Shown: positions 1-8,186, counted from the first letter of the stretch. The stretch: DNA of 12,021 nt from JARRNO01 sp037384885 (GCA_037384885.1 JARRNO010000076.1:1-12021), one strand, 5' to 3'. Translations and numbers: made by a program. Notes: a model not told the origin generated them from the sequence alone.

Positions 1-1333
1 GACAGGATTCCAGGTTATCCATGGACACCAGCCTCATCTCCGGATCGTCGCGGCCCGCGCCTCTGCCGCAGGAGGAGCAATACCAGGCTGGGATCTGGTG
101 GCCCCACCAGAGCTGCCGCGAGATGCACCAGTCGTGGATGTCAGCCATCCAATTCAGGTAAACCTTCCTCCAATGTTCGGGAATGATGCGAATCTCTCCC
201 GACTCTACGGCCCGGCGCGCCGGGCTGGCCAGGGGTTCGATCTTCAGAAACCACTGCGTCGAGACCCTGGGTTCAACGACCTCACCGCATCGCTGGCAGT
301 GCCCGACCGCATGGGTGTGTTCCTCCGTGCGTTTGAGCAGCCCGTTTGTTTCGAGCCGCTTCACGACGGCCTTTCGCGCTTCGAATCGCTCCATTCCGGC
401 ATAGGGACCGGCATTTTTGTTGAGCGTCCCGTCCGGGTTGAGAATCTCTATGGACTCCAGGTTGTGCCGCTTGCCGGCCTCGAAGTCGTTTGGATCGTGA
501 GCGGGGGTGATTTTGACTGCTCCCGTGCCAAATTCGAGATCCACCATCGTGTCTCCGACAACGGGGATGGCTCTCCCAAGAATGGGCAAAACGACGCGTT
601 TCCCGATCCAGCCTCTGTAGCGGGGATCGTCCGGGTGGACGGCCACCGCCGTATCCCCCAACAAGGTTTCCGGCCTCGTTGTCGCTACCGTTAATCCCTG
701 CTCACCGTCCCCACCCTTGAGCTTGTACAGAATGTGCCAGAGATGTCCTTTCTTTTCCCGGTGGTCGACCTCGAGATCGGAAAGCGCCGTCCCGCACGCC
801 GGGCACCAGTTGATCATGTACTCACCGCGGTAAATCAAACCCTCGCGGTACAAATCGACAAAGACTTTGCGCACGGCCTTGGAAAGGTCCCGGTCCAACG
901 TGAAGCGAGTGCGGCCCCAGTCACAGGAAGCCCCGAGCTTCTTCATCTGGTAAAGAATTGTGTCGCCCTTTTCTTCGCGCCATTTCCAAACCTCTTCCAC
1001 GAACTTCTCTCTGCCGAGCTGTTCGCGACTCCGCCCCTGCTTCGCCAACTCCTTGGCCACGACCATCTGGGTCGCAATGCCGGCGTGGTCCGTCCCTGGA
1101 ATCCAAAGCGCGTCAAAGCCGCTCATGCGCTTCCATCGGATGAGGATATCCTGGAGGGTGACAAACATGGCGTGTCCCGCATGGAGCACCCCGGTGACAT
1201 TGGGTGGGGGGATAACGATAACGAAGGGCTCTTTTCCGCTGTCCGGACGGCCCTGGAATGTCCCGTTCTCTTCCCAGGCGCTGTACCACTTGTCTTCGCA
1301 GGTTTTGGGATCAAATTGCTTGGGGATATCCAT
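1..1333 (-). CDS. valS: Valyl-tRNA synthetase, N-terminal 444 residues (3' end beyond window)
   Basis: Class I aminoacyl-tRNA synthetase that charges tRNA-Val with valine in the cytoplasm. The reading frame is open from ATG at 1331-1333 to the window edge. Visible marks are PPPNVTGVLHAGHA (HIGH-type ATP site, H51-H54), LWIPGTDHAGIATQ, a zinc-knuckle-like MINWCPACG (C177, C180), the editing (CP1) domain with TTRPETLLGDTAVAVHPDDP and KITPAHDPNDFEAGKRHN, a second pair in HCQRCGE, and CISRQLWWGHQIPAWYCSSCG close to the edge. The KMSKS loop and anticodon domain lie outside the window. I checked the frame at several points and saw no shift. The start is supported by an AGAGGA ribosome site about 9 nt upstream. 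The gene lies downstream of the receiver-protein operon in the same direction, but a terminator separates them, so it probably has its own promoter. Identity is close to certain. Confidence 0.96.
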   Translation of the reverse strand, partial: MDIPKQFDPKTCEDKWYSAWEENGTFQGRPDSGKEPFVIVIPPPNVTGVLHAGHAMFVTLQDILIRWKRMSGFDALWIPGTDHAGIATQMVVAKELAKQGRSREQLGREKFVEEVWKWREEKGDTILYQMKKLGASCDWGRTRFTLDRDLSKAVRKVFVDLYREGLIYRGEYMINWCPACGTALSDLEVDHREKKGHLWHILYKLKGGDGEQGLTVATTRPETLLGDTAVAVHPDDPRYRGWIGKRVVLPILGRAIPVVGDTMVDLEFGTGAVKITPAHDPNDFEAGKRHNLESIEILNPDGTLNKNAGPYAGMERFEARKAVVKRLETNGLLKRTEEHTHAVGHCQRCGEVVEPRVSTQWFLKIEPLASPARRAVESGEIRIIPEHWRKVYLNWMADIHDWCISRQLWWGHQIPAWYCSSCGRGAGRDDPEMRLVSMDNLESC

Positions 1334-1408
1334 GCTCTGATTCCTCTCGGTTGACGATCTCGCTCCCGCGGCGCCGGACTGCTTGCCGCCACCTGTCTGC
1401 CGGTCGAT

Positions 1409-1440
1409 CCCCCACATAGCTGTGCGGATCCTCGTGGGGG
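1409..1440 (-). other. Leader hairpin upstream of valS
   Basis: Seven exact base pairs (CCCCCAC at 1409-1415 with GTGGGGG at 1434-1440) enclose an 18-nt loop in the 269-nt gap before valS, about 76-107 nt upstream of its start. The loop has its own small CACA/TGTG pairing (1413-1416 with 1421-1424), so two alternative folds are possible. I see no T-box consensus (AGGGTGG-type antiterminator) and no run of T after the stem. It is structured leader or spacer DNA whose function cannot be read from the sequence. Confidence 0.35.
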
Positions 1441-1466
1441 CCCCGGCCAGTCCCCTAGATTACAAC

Positions 1467-1494
1467 AAAAAATGCAGGGAAACAGCACCCCTGC
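1467..1494 (-). terminator. Rho-independent terminator of the CheW-like/receiver operon
   Basis: Read on the minus strand, GCAGGG (1494-1489) pairs exactly with CCCTGC (1479-1474), with a further G-T pair inside the stem, a short loop, and then A and six T (1472-1467). It lies about 110 nt past the stop codon of the receiver gene and upstream of valS, so it ends the signalling operon and separates it from valS. Confidence 0.75.
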
Positions 1495-1602
1495 CTCATG
1501 GTACGACCGCTCCCTCTTCCCCAGGCCGAGGAAAGGGGACGGACGTCCTGTCCTGGAACCTACTGTGGCGGCGGCGCCGCGAGTTTAAGCACCTCAGGGG
1601 TG

Positions 1603-3289
1603 CTACTCTGTCTCCGACTCCAATTCTTGGATCCGCCTCCTGATGATGCTCTCCGCGAGTTCGGGGATGACTTCCCACGCCACCTGCCTGAGGATCTCTT
1701 CCGCCTTCTCACCAAGCGCCTTGCGAACGGCGTCTTGGAGCTGGTCCAGGGTGATCGCCGGCGCCGGCGACATCGAAGGCGCTTCCCCAGAAGACTCTTC
1801 CGTCAAAGCGGCCTCCTCTTGAGGAGCGGGTGCTTCAGCGTCTGCTTCGGAAGAAACGTCCGCTTGAATTTCCCGCTCTTCGCCAGTATCCGGTGACACA
1901 ACTTCAGATTCCCGTCCGCCGAAGGCCGCGTCGGCCTCCGTTTCGAGTTTGTCTTCGTCTTCGTGCGCCGCCTCCGGCGTGAATTCCGGAAGCGCTTCTT
2001 CGCCCGGACGCTGCTCAAAAGCCTCTTCATCGGCAAGGGTCTGGGCTTCCTCCACAGAAGCCTCTGAGGCCTGGGCCTCCGAGATCATCTGCTGCTGATC
2101 CGTCATGCCGTGAACGAGTCCCTCCACGGCTTCGACAGCCTCATCGGGACCTTCGGTCTCGTTGGGCAGACCATGTTCAACCTGCGGCGCTTCGCCCTGC
2201 GGTTCTTCAAAGCTCTGTGCACGCCCCCAGTCCTCCATTCCGGAAACACTGGCGGACGACTCACTCTCTTCGGGATACCCTAGCGATTCGGCAGGGACAC
2301 CCCCTTCATCCTGAGAGGCGAAGGCCGCTTCAGTTTCCTGCCGGGGAGGCTCTTTTTCCGGCTCATCGAACGAGGCAGGTTCTAAAGCATACTCCTCTCC
2401 AGAACGCGGCGCCTGGGGCTCTTCCCGCTCCGCCTCCTGGGCCCAATCCATTTGCGGTTTCTGCTCAGGTTCCGGTTCCTCCACCGGCTGCGGCTCCCGC
2501 TCAGGTTCCCGGCCGGGCTCGGACCACGACATCGCATAGGACGATCCCGTGTCCGTATCGGATTCCACCAATCCTTCTCCGGCCGTCGCTTCACTCACCT
2601 CCGGAGCATCGGACTCTTCCGAAACCCGGGCGGCGTCTTCCGGCTCCAGAACTCCTTCGAAAGACCCCTCAGGAACACCTTCGTCCACTTGAAGGAGGCT
2701 TTCATCGATGATTTCGGACTGCTCGGTTTCGTCAAAAGCAGGCGTCTCCCCGACGCCTCCCGCCGGACCGGCCTGAATGGCCGGTTCCACGCCCTCTTCG
2801 GGGGTGATATCGGCGAAAGAAGTCTCCCGGTTTTCCGGTTCGCTGGACTCCGGTTCTGCTTCGTCCCGCACCGGTTCACCTTCGAAGGTGCGCGTGCTGG
2901 ATTGATAAGGAGCTTCGCCGGACAGCCCGCTTTTTTCGGCCGCATCCTCAAAAGCTTGGGAAGCGGATTCCGCCTCTTCGCGGACGTCTTCCTCCTCCGT
3001 CCGCTCCTCTGGTGTGGATGTCCCGACGGTAAATTCCTGTCTCGACTGGAAGACCTGGGCCGTCTGAGGCGCTTGGGTGGGATCCAGCACAAGCCTTTCG
3101 TTGAGAAGTGTGTCCACCTTCTCCACGAGCATTCGCGAATCGAAGGGCGTGGTGATGAAGGCATCGGCGCCCGATTGCTGCACGCCCGTTGGAAACGGAA
3201 ATGACCTCATAGTCACCTTCGGCGAAAGTCAGTTCGACCACTTTCTGGATGGTGACACTATCATCCGCTAAGAGAATCTTCTTCGGCAT
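1603..3289 (-). pseudogene. Receiver-domain protein with long acidic linker; receiver domain internally deleted and frameshifted
   Basis: The gene starts at ATG 3287-3289 (GGAG seven nt upstream) with MPKKILLADDSVTIQKVVEL, a typical receiver start with the acidic pair D9-D10. The frame continues to about residue 38 (VSNGRAA) and then goes out of phase. The next frame resumes with QQSGADAFITTPFDSRMLVEKVDTLL, the normal end of a receiver, and stays open to TAG 1603-1605. About 55-60 residues are missing between the parts, including the phospho-acceptor Asp (near position 54) and the switch Ser/Thr. The conserved Lys before PF is a Thr here. A linker of about 430 residues follows, very rich in Glu, Ala, Pro and Ser and probably disordered. 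The C-terminus is a helical segment of about 50 residues with VAWEVIPELAESIIRRRI. The 537-residue downstream frame could be translated alone from GTG 3216, but such a product would have no working receiver. It sits 30 nt after the CheW-like gene, in the same operon. The intact form is a response regulator; whether the lesion is biological or an assembly error is open. Confidence 0.8.
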
Positions 3290-3319
3290 TTTGGATCTCC
3301 CTATCCAGCCTTTATCATT

Positions 3320-3733
3320 CTACTGGATGCCCAAAGCTCTGTAAAGCGCGGGGACATCCACGCAGCGGGCGCCTGACCACGGTCCCTCTGTCACGATCGC
3401 TGTAGCGGGCAGTTCCGGAGCATTCTTGACGTCCTCCAGGTCTTTCGAGCACACGCCCTGCCACCAATCGGCCCGCATGACGGGGCATGCGATCTTTCGG
3501 CCCGCATATTCCAATACAATCAAGATACTGCCTTCTTTCTCAGAACACCAGTCCCGGCTCCCAAGAACGGGAATCATCGCCCCTCGAAAGACGGTCCATC
3601 CCGCAACCCAGGACTTGGCCCCCGGCAGCGGGCGCAGCCGATGCTCAGCCAGGATTGCCAGAACAAACTTCCAGTCAAAGGCCGCAAGGCTTCCCTTGCC
3701 CATATCGGCGACAATCCACTTTGACTCAGTCAC
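3320..3733 (-). CDS. CheW-domain protein (137 aa)
   Basis: Likely a CheW-type adaptor that links a receptor or scaffold to a CheA-type kinase in the cytoplasm. The diagnostic stretch is LPGAKSWVAGWTVFRGAM followed by IPVLGSRDW (about residues 36-62), matching the CheW core in which a Pro-Gly turn precedes a Gly and an RG..IPV strand. The rest is short strands (GSILIVLEYAGRKIACPV) fitting the CheW beta fold. At 137 residues it is slightly shorter than standard CheW. I chose GTG 3731-3733 because AAGGGAG lies just before it and because the longer upstream extension lies inside the neighbouring gene and has unlike composition. It overlaps the upstream gene by 8 nt, suggesting translational coupling, and lies 30 nt before the receiver gene. 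No CheA, CheR, CheB or receptor is in the window, so the partner is unknown. An alternative is a structural CheW-fold subunit not tied to chemotaxis. Confidence 0.7.
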   Translation of the reverse strand: MTESKWIVADMGKGSLAAFDWKFVLAILAEHRLRPLPGAKSWVAGWTVFRGAMIPVLGSRDWCSEKEGSILIVLEYAGRKIACPVMRADWWQGVCSKDLEDVKNAPELPATAIVTEGPWSGARCVDVPALYRALGIQ

Positions 3734-4103
3734 TTGCGCTCCCTTCAAGGAACTCGCGGGAGGCGACGAAAGCCCATTTGTCACCCGCCAGGAGGACGGC
3801 GGTGCACCAAGGCGGGGATGTTTCAAACACCCAATCGGGAACCACGCAATAAGCCGCTTTACGATACTCCTCCAAAAATGAGGCGAAACCGACTTTCCAG
3901 CAGGTGGAATTCTGGAATTGCACGAGTGCGCCCGGGAAGGACGGATCAAGCTCCACCCCCAACGCCTCCGCCAGAGAGAAGGCTCTCTCGGCGTGGCTTC
4001 CGTAGTCTTTCTCGTCGACGTGAATCACGCGGTGAACCGAATCGAACGGTACAGCCACATCCCAGGCTTTGGTGACGCCCAGAAAAAGCCAATTGATACC
4101 CAC
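3726..4103 (-). CDS. Small protein, possible divergent CheW-like domain (125 aa)
   Basis: First gene of the leftward operon. It starts at GTG 4101-4103 with a strong AAGGAGG site (4109-4115) five nt away. No ATG start competes. The opening WLFLGVTKAWDVAVPFDSVHRV resembles the first strands of CheW domains (hydrophobic strand, then a VP.DSV..V pattern), and the end (CTAVLLAGDKWAFVASREF) also reads as paired strands. The RG..IPV signature of CheW is missing, so it may be a degenerate CheW, half of a split pair with the next gene, or an unrelated beta-rich protein. There is no signal peptide or membrane segment. The 8-nt overlap with the clear CheW-domain gene suggests that the two products are made together and may form a pair. 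The gene itself looks real; its family is uncertain. Confidence 0.6.
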   Translation of the reverse strand: MGINWLFLGVTKAWDVAVPFDSVHRVIHVDEKDYGSHAERAFSLAEALGVELDPSFPGALVQFQNSTCWKVGFASFLEEYRKAAYCVVPDWVFETSPPWCTAVLLAGDKWAFVASREFLEGSASD

Positions 4104-4122
4104 GAATTCCTCCTTCGGTCAG

Positions 4123-4150
4123 ACTATTCTGCGTAACGGCGCACTGTCAA
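4123..4150 (-). promoter_or_regulatory. Sigma-70-type promoter of the CheW-like operon
   Basis: On the minus strand there is a perfect TTGACA (4150-4145), a 16-nt spacer and AATAGT (4128-4123, four of six to TATAAT). Transcription would start near 4116, leaving a leader of only about 13 nt with the AAGGAGG ribosome site almost at its 5' end. The position exactly in front of the first gene supports it. Confidence 0.6.
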
Positions 4151-4220
4151 GGTTTTTGCCCCCACCGGCCCCATGCCGCACCAAGCTCGGCAGGCGTTTT
4201 ATGCACGCCGCGCGGTGGCC

Positions 4221-4249
4221 GGCGGCAGGGATCGGGTCTGTCTGCCGCC
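4221..4249. repeat. 8-bp inverted repeat in the divergent region
   Basis: GGCGGCAG (4221-4228) and CTGCCGCC (4242-4249) are exact inverted copies around 13 nt. No T run follows on either strand, so a terminator is unlikely. The place between two outward promoters would suit a regulator site or a DNA or RNA hairpin, but nothing identifies a binding protein. Confidence 0.35.
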
Positions 4250-4396
4250 CTGATGATTGGGGACCGGTCTATCGGAATCCTGCGAGGGGAAAGCAGACGA
4301 TTCCCTGCCCCGGCGGATTTCTTGACATCCTTCTCTGAGGTTGACAGGGGCGGGTGGGTCATAAGCACCAATTGCTCCCGGACCCTCGCAGCCCCC

Positions 4397-4425
4397 TGGA
4401 GATGCCGTTCGGCCGCTCCTATAAT
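4397..4425 (+). promoter_or_regulatory. nifJ: Candidate promoter of the PFOR operon
   Basis: A perfect TATAAT (4420-4425) is preceded after 17 nt by TGGAGA (4397-4402, four of six to TTGACA). Transcription would start near 4432. The weak -35 box suggests that an activator may help. The two perfect TTGACA boxes upstream have no -10 box at a normal distance, so this is the best candidate for the plus strand. Confidence 0.5.
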
Positions 4426-4431
4426 TCCACT

Positions 4432-4445
4432 CTGGAAGCTTCCAG
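4432..4445. promoter_or_regulatory. Perfect 14-bp palindrome, candidate operator of the PFOR operon
   Basis: CTGGAAGCTTCCAG reads the same on both strands and begins about 7 nt after the TATAAT box, so it covers the expected transcription start. A further half-site CTGGAA follows at 4448-4453, 16 nt from the first. A dimeric repressor bound here would block the promoter. I do not recognise the sequence as the site of a known regulator; it is not a Rex-type site. Confidence 0.4.
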
Positions 4446-4571
4446 TCCTGGAATCGGTTTCCCGGGCTCGAAAGCATCCCAGGCGGGAGCGATCGCCGGG
4501 AAAGCCCCCGACCCGCCGCTTTTTCCAGAGGTTGTAAGCACCCGAACACTCACCACAAAGGGGAGATTCTC

Positions 4572-7500
4572 ATGGAGAGAAGGACTGTCACCATAGACGG
4601 CAACGAAGCGGCCGCCTACGTGGCGTTTCATACCAACGAAGTCTGCGCCATCTACCCGATCACACCATCTTCGCCGATGGGCGAATGGGCTGATCAATGG
4701 TCATCGGAGGACCGCAGAAATATCTGGGGAACCAGGCCGACTGTCGTCGAGATGCAGAGCGAGGGCGGCGCTTCCGGCGCTGTTCACGGCGCCCTCCAGA
4801 CCGGCGCCCTGACCAGCACGTTCACCGCCTCCCAGGGCCTGCTTCTCATGATACCCAACATGTTCAAGATCGCCGGGGAACTGACCTCGACGGTCTTCCA
4901 TGTATCAGCCAGGACCGTCGCTTCCCACGCCCTGTCTATTTTCGGCGACCACAGCGATGTAATGGCGACGAGAAGCACCGGGTTCGGCCTCCTGGCCTCC
5001 GGATCGATCCAGGAAGTCATGGACCTCGCTTTGGTCGCCCAGGCTGCGACCTTGAAAGGGCGGGTTCCGGTCGTCCACTTTTTCGACGGCTTCCGCACAT
5101 CGCACGAAGTTCAGAAAATAGAAGAACTGGCCCTTGACGATATGAAGGGCATGATCGATGACGAGTTTGTTCGCGCCCATCGGGCCAGGGCCCTAAGCCC
5201 GGACCATCCAGTCCTTCGGGGTTCGGCCCAGAACCCCGACGTGTTCTTCCAGGCCAGGGAACGCATCAATCCTTATTACGACGCCTTCCCGGGAATCGTC
5301 CAGGAAGCGATGGACCGGTTCGCTTCGATCGTCGGCCGTTCCTATCACTTGTTCGACTACATCGGCGCCCCGGACGCGGAGCGGGTGGTGGTGCTCATGG
5401 GAAGCGGCGCCGAGACGGCCGAGGAAGCCGTGGAGTATCTCGCCGCCCGGGGTGAGAAAGTCGGTCTCATCAAAGTAAGGTTGTACAGGCCCTTCTCCAG
5501 ACAGCACTTCATCGAGTCTCTTCCAAAGACTGTCAAGGCCGTCACGGTGCTCGACAGGACAAAGGAGGCGGGCTCAACGGGTGAACCCCTTTACGTGGAT
5601 GTAGTCACGGCCCTCAGCGAGGCCCTGGGCGAGGATGCGCTGCCCTTTGCCATGCCCAAGGTCACCGGCGGCCGATACGGATTGTCTTCCAAGGAGTTCA
5701 CACCGGCCATGGTGAAGGCTTGCCTGGACGAGATCGCCAAACCCTCCCCCAAAAATCACTTCACCGTGGGCATCCATGACGATGTCACGGGAACAAGCCT
5801 GGAGGTCGATCCGGAGTTTACGACCGAGGCGGACGACGTGATCCGTTGCCTTTTCTACGGGCTGGGGTCTGACGGCACGGTGGGCGCAAATAAAAACTCC
5901 ATCAAGATCATCGGTGAGGAAACGCCCAACTACGCCCAGGGCTACTTTGTCTACGACTCCAAGAAAGCAGGGTCCGTCACCGTTTCCCACTTGCGATTCG
6001 GGCCCCGTCCCATCAAGTCGACGTATTTAATCAGCAAAGCCAACTTCATCGGCTGCCACCAGTTTTTGTTCCTTGAAAAATTCGACATGCTCGAATACGC
6101 CGTTGCGGGCGGGGTCTTCCTTCTCAACAGCCCGTACGGTCCCGATGAAGTCTGGGACAAGCTGCCCAGAAGCGTCCAGGCGAGCCTTATCGAGAAGAAG
6201 CTCAAATTTTACGTCATCGACGGCTACAAGGTGGCGAGAGAAACGGGCATGGGCAGCCGCGTCAACACCATCATGCAGACCTGCTTCTTCGCGATCTCCG
6301 GCGTTCTGCCCAAGGATGAAGCCATCGCCGCCATCAAGCGCGCCATCAAGAAGACTTACGGCGCCAAGGGCGACGAAATCGTCCGCAAAAACTACCAGGC
6401 CGTGGACGGCACGCTCGCCAACCTGCACGAAGTCAACGTTCCCGCAACCGTCACCAGCACGATCGATCTTCCGCCGGCCGTTTCTCCCGAGGCGCCTGAA
6501 TATGTCCAGAAGGTGGTGGCCTCGATCATCCGGGGCAAAGGCGACGAGCTGCCGGTTTCAGCGCTGCCCGAGGACGGGACCTTCCCCACGGCCACGGCGC
6601 AGTGGGAAAAGAGGAATATTGCGCAGGAAATCCCCGTCTGGGACGAAAATATCTGCATCCAATGCGGGAAGTGCGCCATGGTCTGTCCACACGCGGCCAT
6701 CCGGATCAAGGTTTACGATCCCAAGCACCTCGAGAACGCTCCCTCCACTTTCAAGTCCACGAAGTACAAGGGACGCGAGTTTGAAAACATGGTGTACACC
6801 ATCCAGGTGGCCCCTGAAGACTGCACCGGCTGCGCGGCGTGCGCATATGTCTGCCCGGCCAAGGACAAGTCCAACGCCAGCCACAAGTCGCTGGACATGG
6901 CCGACCAGATCCCGCTTCGCATTCCCGAGCGAGAAAATTACGAGTTTTTCCTGGGGCTGCCTGAGGTGGACCGGACGCTTGTCAAGCGTGACACCGTCAA
7001 AGGTTCGCAGTTCCTACAGCCTCTCTTCGAGTATTCGGGCGCATGCGCCGGCTGTGGAGAAACCCCATACGTCAAGCTGATGAGCCAGCTCTTTGGCGAC
7101 CGCAGCATCGTGGCCAACGCCACGGGGTGTTCTTCCATTTATGGCGGCAACCTTCCCACTACGCCGTGGGCGGTCAACCACGAAGGGCGCGGTCCGACCT
7201 GGTCCAATTCCCTCTTCGAAGACAACGCGGAGTTTGGACTGGGCTTCCGGCTGACCTTGGACAAGCAGAACGAATACGCCGGGGAACTGCTGCAAAAGCT
7301 TTCCGGGAAGGTCGGGGACAATCTCACCCGCGCCATTCTGGATGCGGACCAGTCCGAAGAGACGGGCATTTTCGAGCAGCGTAGACGAATCGACCAGCTG
7401 CGGGAGGCCCTGAAAAGCATGGACGGGCCGGATGCCCGCAACCTCGAATCGGTCGCCGATTCCCTGGTCAAGAAAAGCGTCTGGATCGTCGGCGGCGACG

Positions 7501-8173
7501 GGTGGGCGTACGACATCGGCTATGGCGGCCTTGACCATGTGCTCGCTTCAGGACGGAACGTCAACGTGCTGGTTCTGGACACGGAGGTGTACTCCAACAC
7601 CGGCGGACAATGCTCCAAGGCCACACCGATGGGAAGCGTCGCCAAGTTCGCCGCTTCGGGCAAGCCGCTTCCCAAAAAGGACCTCGCGCTCATGGCCATG
7701 TCCTACGGCAACGTTTACGTGGCGCGGGTCGCATTCGGCGCGAACGACAACCAGACGGTCAAGGCCTTCATCGAAGCGGACGCCTATGACGGCCCTTCGC
7801 TGATCGTGGCCTACAGCCACTGCATCGCACACGGGTACGACCTGATGGTCGGAATCGACCACAGAAGGCGGCGGTCGCCTGCGGCTCCTGGCCCCTTCTC
7901 CGCTACAATCCGGACAACCTCAAGGACGGAAAGAATCCTCTCAAGCTCGATGCCCGGACGCCCAAGATCAGCTACGCAGACTACGCCATGACCGAAACCC
8001 GCTTCAAAATGCTGACCAAGAGCAAGCCGGAGCTGGCCAAGAAGTACATGGCAGAGGGACACAAGGACAACCTTCGCCGGTTCCATTTCTACGAACAAAT
8101 GGCGGCCATGTCCTACGACAGCCCGGCCGGGGCGGAAGGCGAGGACGAATCCGCCGGCCCCCGGGACAAGTGA
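4572..8173 (+). CDS. nifJ: Pyruvate:ferredoxin (flavodoxin) oxidoreductase, homodimeric type, with a one-base frameshift near 7861
   Basis: Cytoplasmic iron-sulfur enzyme that converts pyruvate and CoA to acetyl-CoA, CO2 and reduced ferredoxin (also reversible). ATG 4572 has AAGGGGAG six nt before it. All domains of the one-chain enzyme follow: the N-terminal pyruvate domain with YPITPSSPMGEWAD (T31), the thiamine-activating E64 in VEMQSEGG and R114; a transketolase-C-like domain; the gamma domain; two ferredoxin clusters C695/C698/C701/C705 and C751/C754/C757/C761; the proximal-cluster ligands C825, C828 and C1084 (HCIAHG); and the thiamine diphosphate site GGDGWAYDIGYGG (974-986) with SNTGGQ (N1009). 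T31, E64 and R114 keep the numbering I recall for the Desulfovibrio africanus enzyme. The frame breaks after about D1096: as written it ends at 7991 with 43 unrelated residues. One extra base near 7861 restores QKAAVACGSWPLLRYNPDN and a normal C-terminus to TGA 8171-8173, giving 1200 aa. It is the first gene of an operon with the flavoprotein 13 nt downstream. Confidence 0.95.
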
Positions 8174-8186
8174 TAGGAGTGCGACG

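Larger units (their letters stand above)
4104..4571. other. Divergent intergenic control region
   Basis: These 468 nt separate the leftward signalling operon from the rightward PFOR operon and hold no credible gene: the small open frames here have no ribosome sites or recognisable protein sequence. It contains the promoter of the left operon (4123-4150), an 8-bp inverted repeat (4221-4249), two TTGACA boxes 19 nt apart (4322-4327 and 4341-4346), a PFOR promoter candidate (4397-4425) and a 14-bp palindrome (4432-4445). About 140 nt lie between the presumed PFOR transcription start and its ATG, a fairly long leader. Confidence 0.7.

Noticed and set aside
98..1354. Plus-strand frames of about 200 codons
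   Set aside because: They are antisense to valS, whose motifs are unmistakable on the minus strand.
1334..1466. T-box riboswitch for valS
   Set aside because: The AGGGTGG-type antiterminator motif and a terminator before the start are both absent; only a CAGGTGGCGGC stretch is loosely similar.
2452..3204. 250-codon plus-strand frame opposite the receiver-linker gene
   Set aside because: It is Arg/Phe/Leu-rich, as expected from the complement of Glu-rich codons, so it is a shadow frame.
3734..3949. 72-codon N-terminal extension of the CheW-domain gene
   Set aside because: It overlaps the 125-aa gene in another frame, is Arg/Ser/Pro-rich, and a GTG with a good ribosome site at 3731-3733 gives a normal CheW length.
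4340..4380. Sigma-54 promoter for PFOR
   Set aside because: TTGCT is present at 4372-4376 but the GG that must lie 10 nt before its GC is missing.
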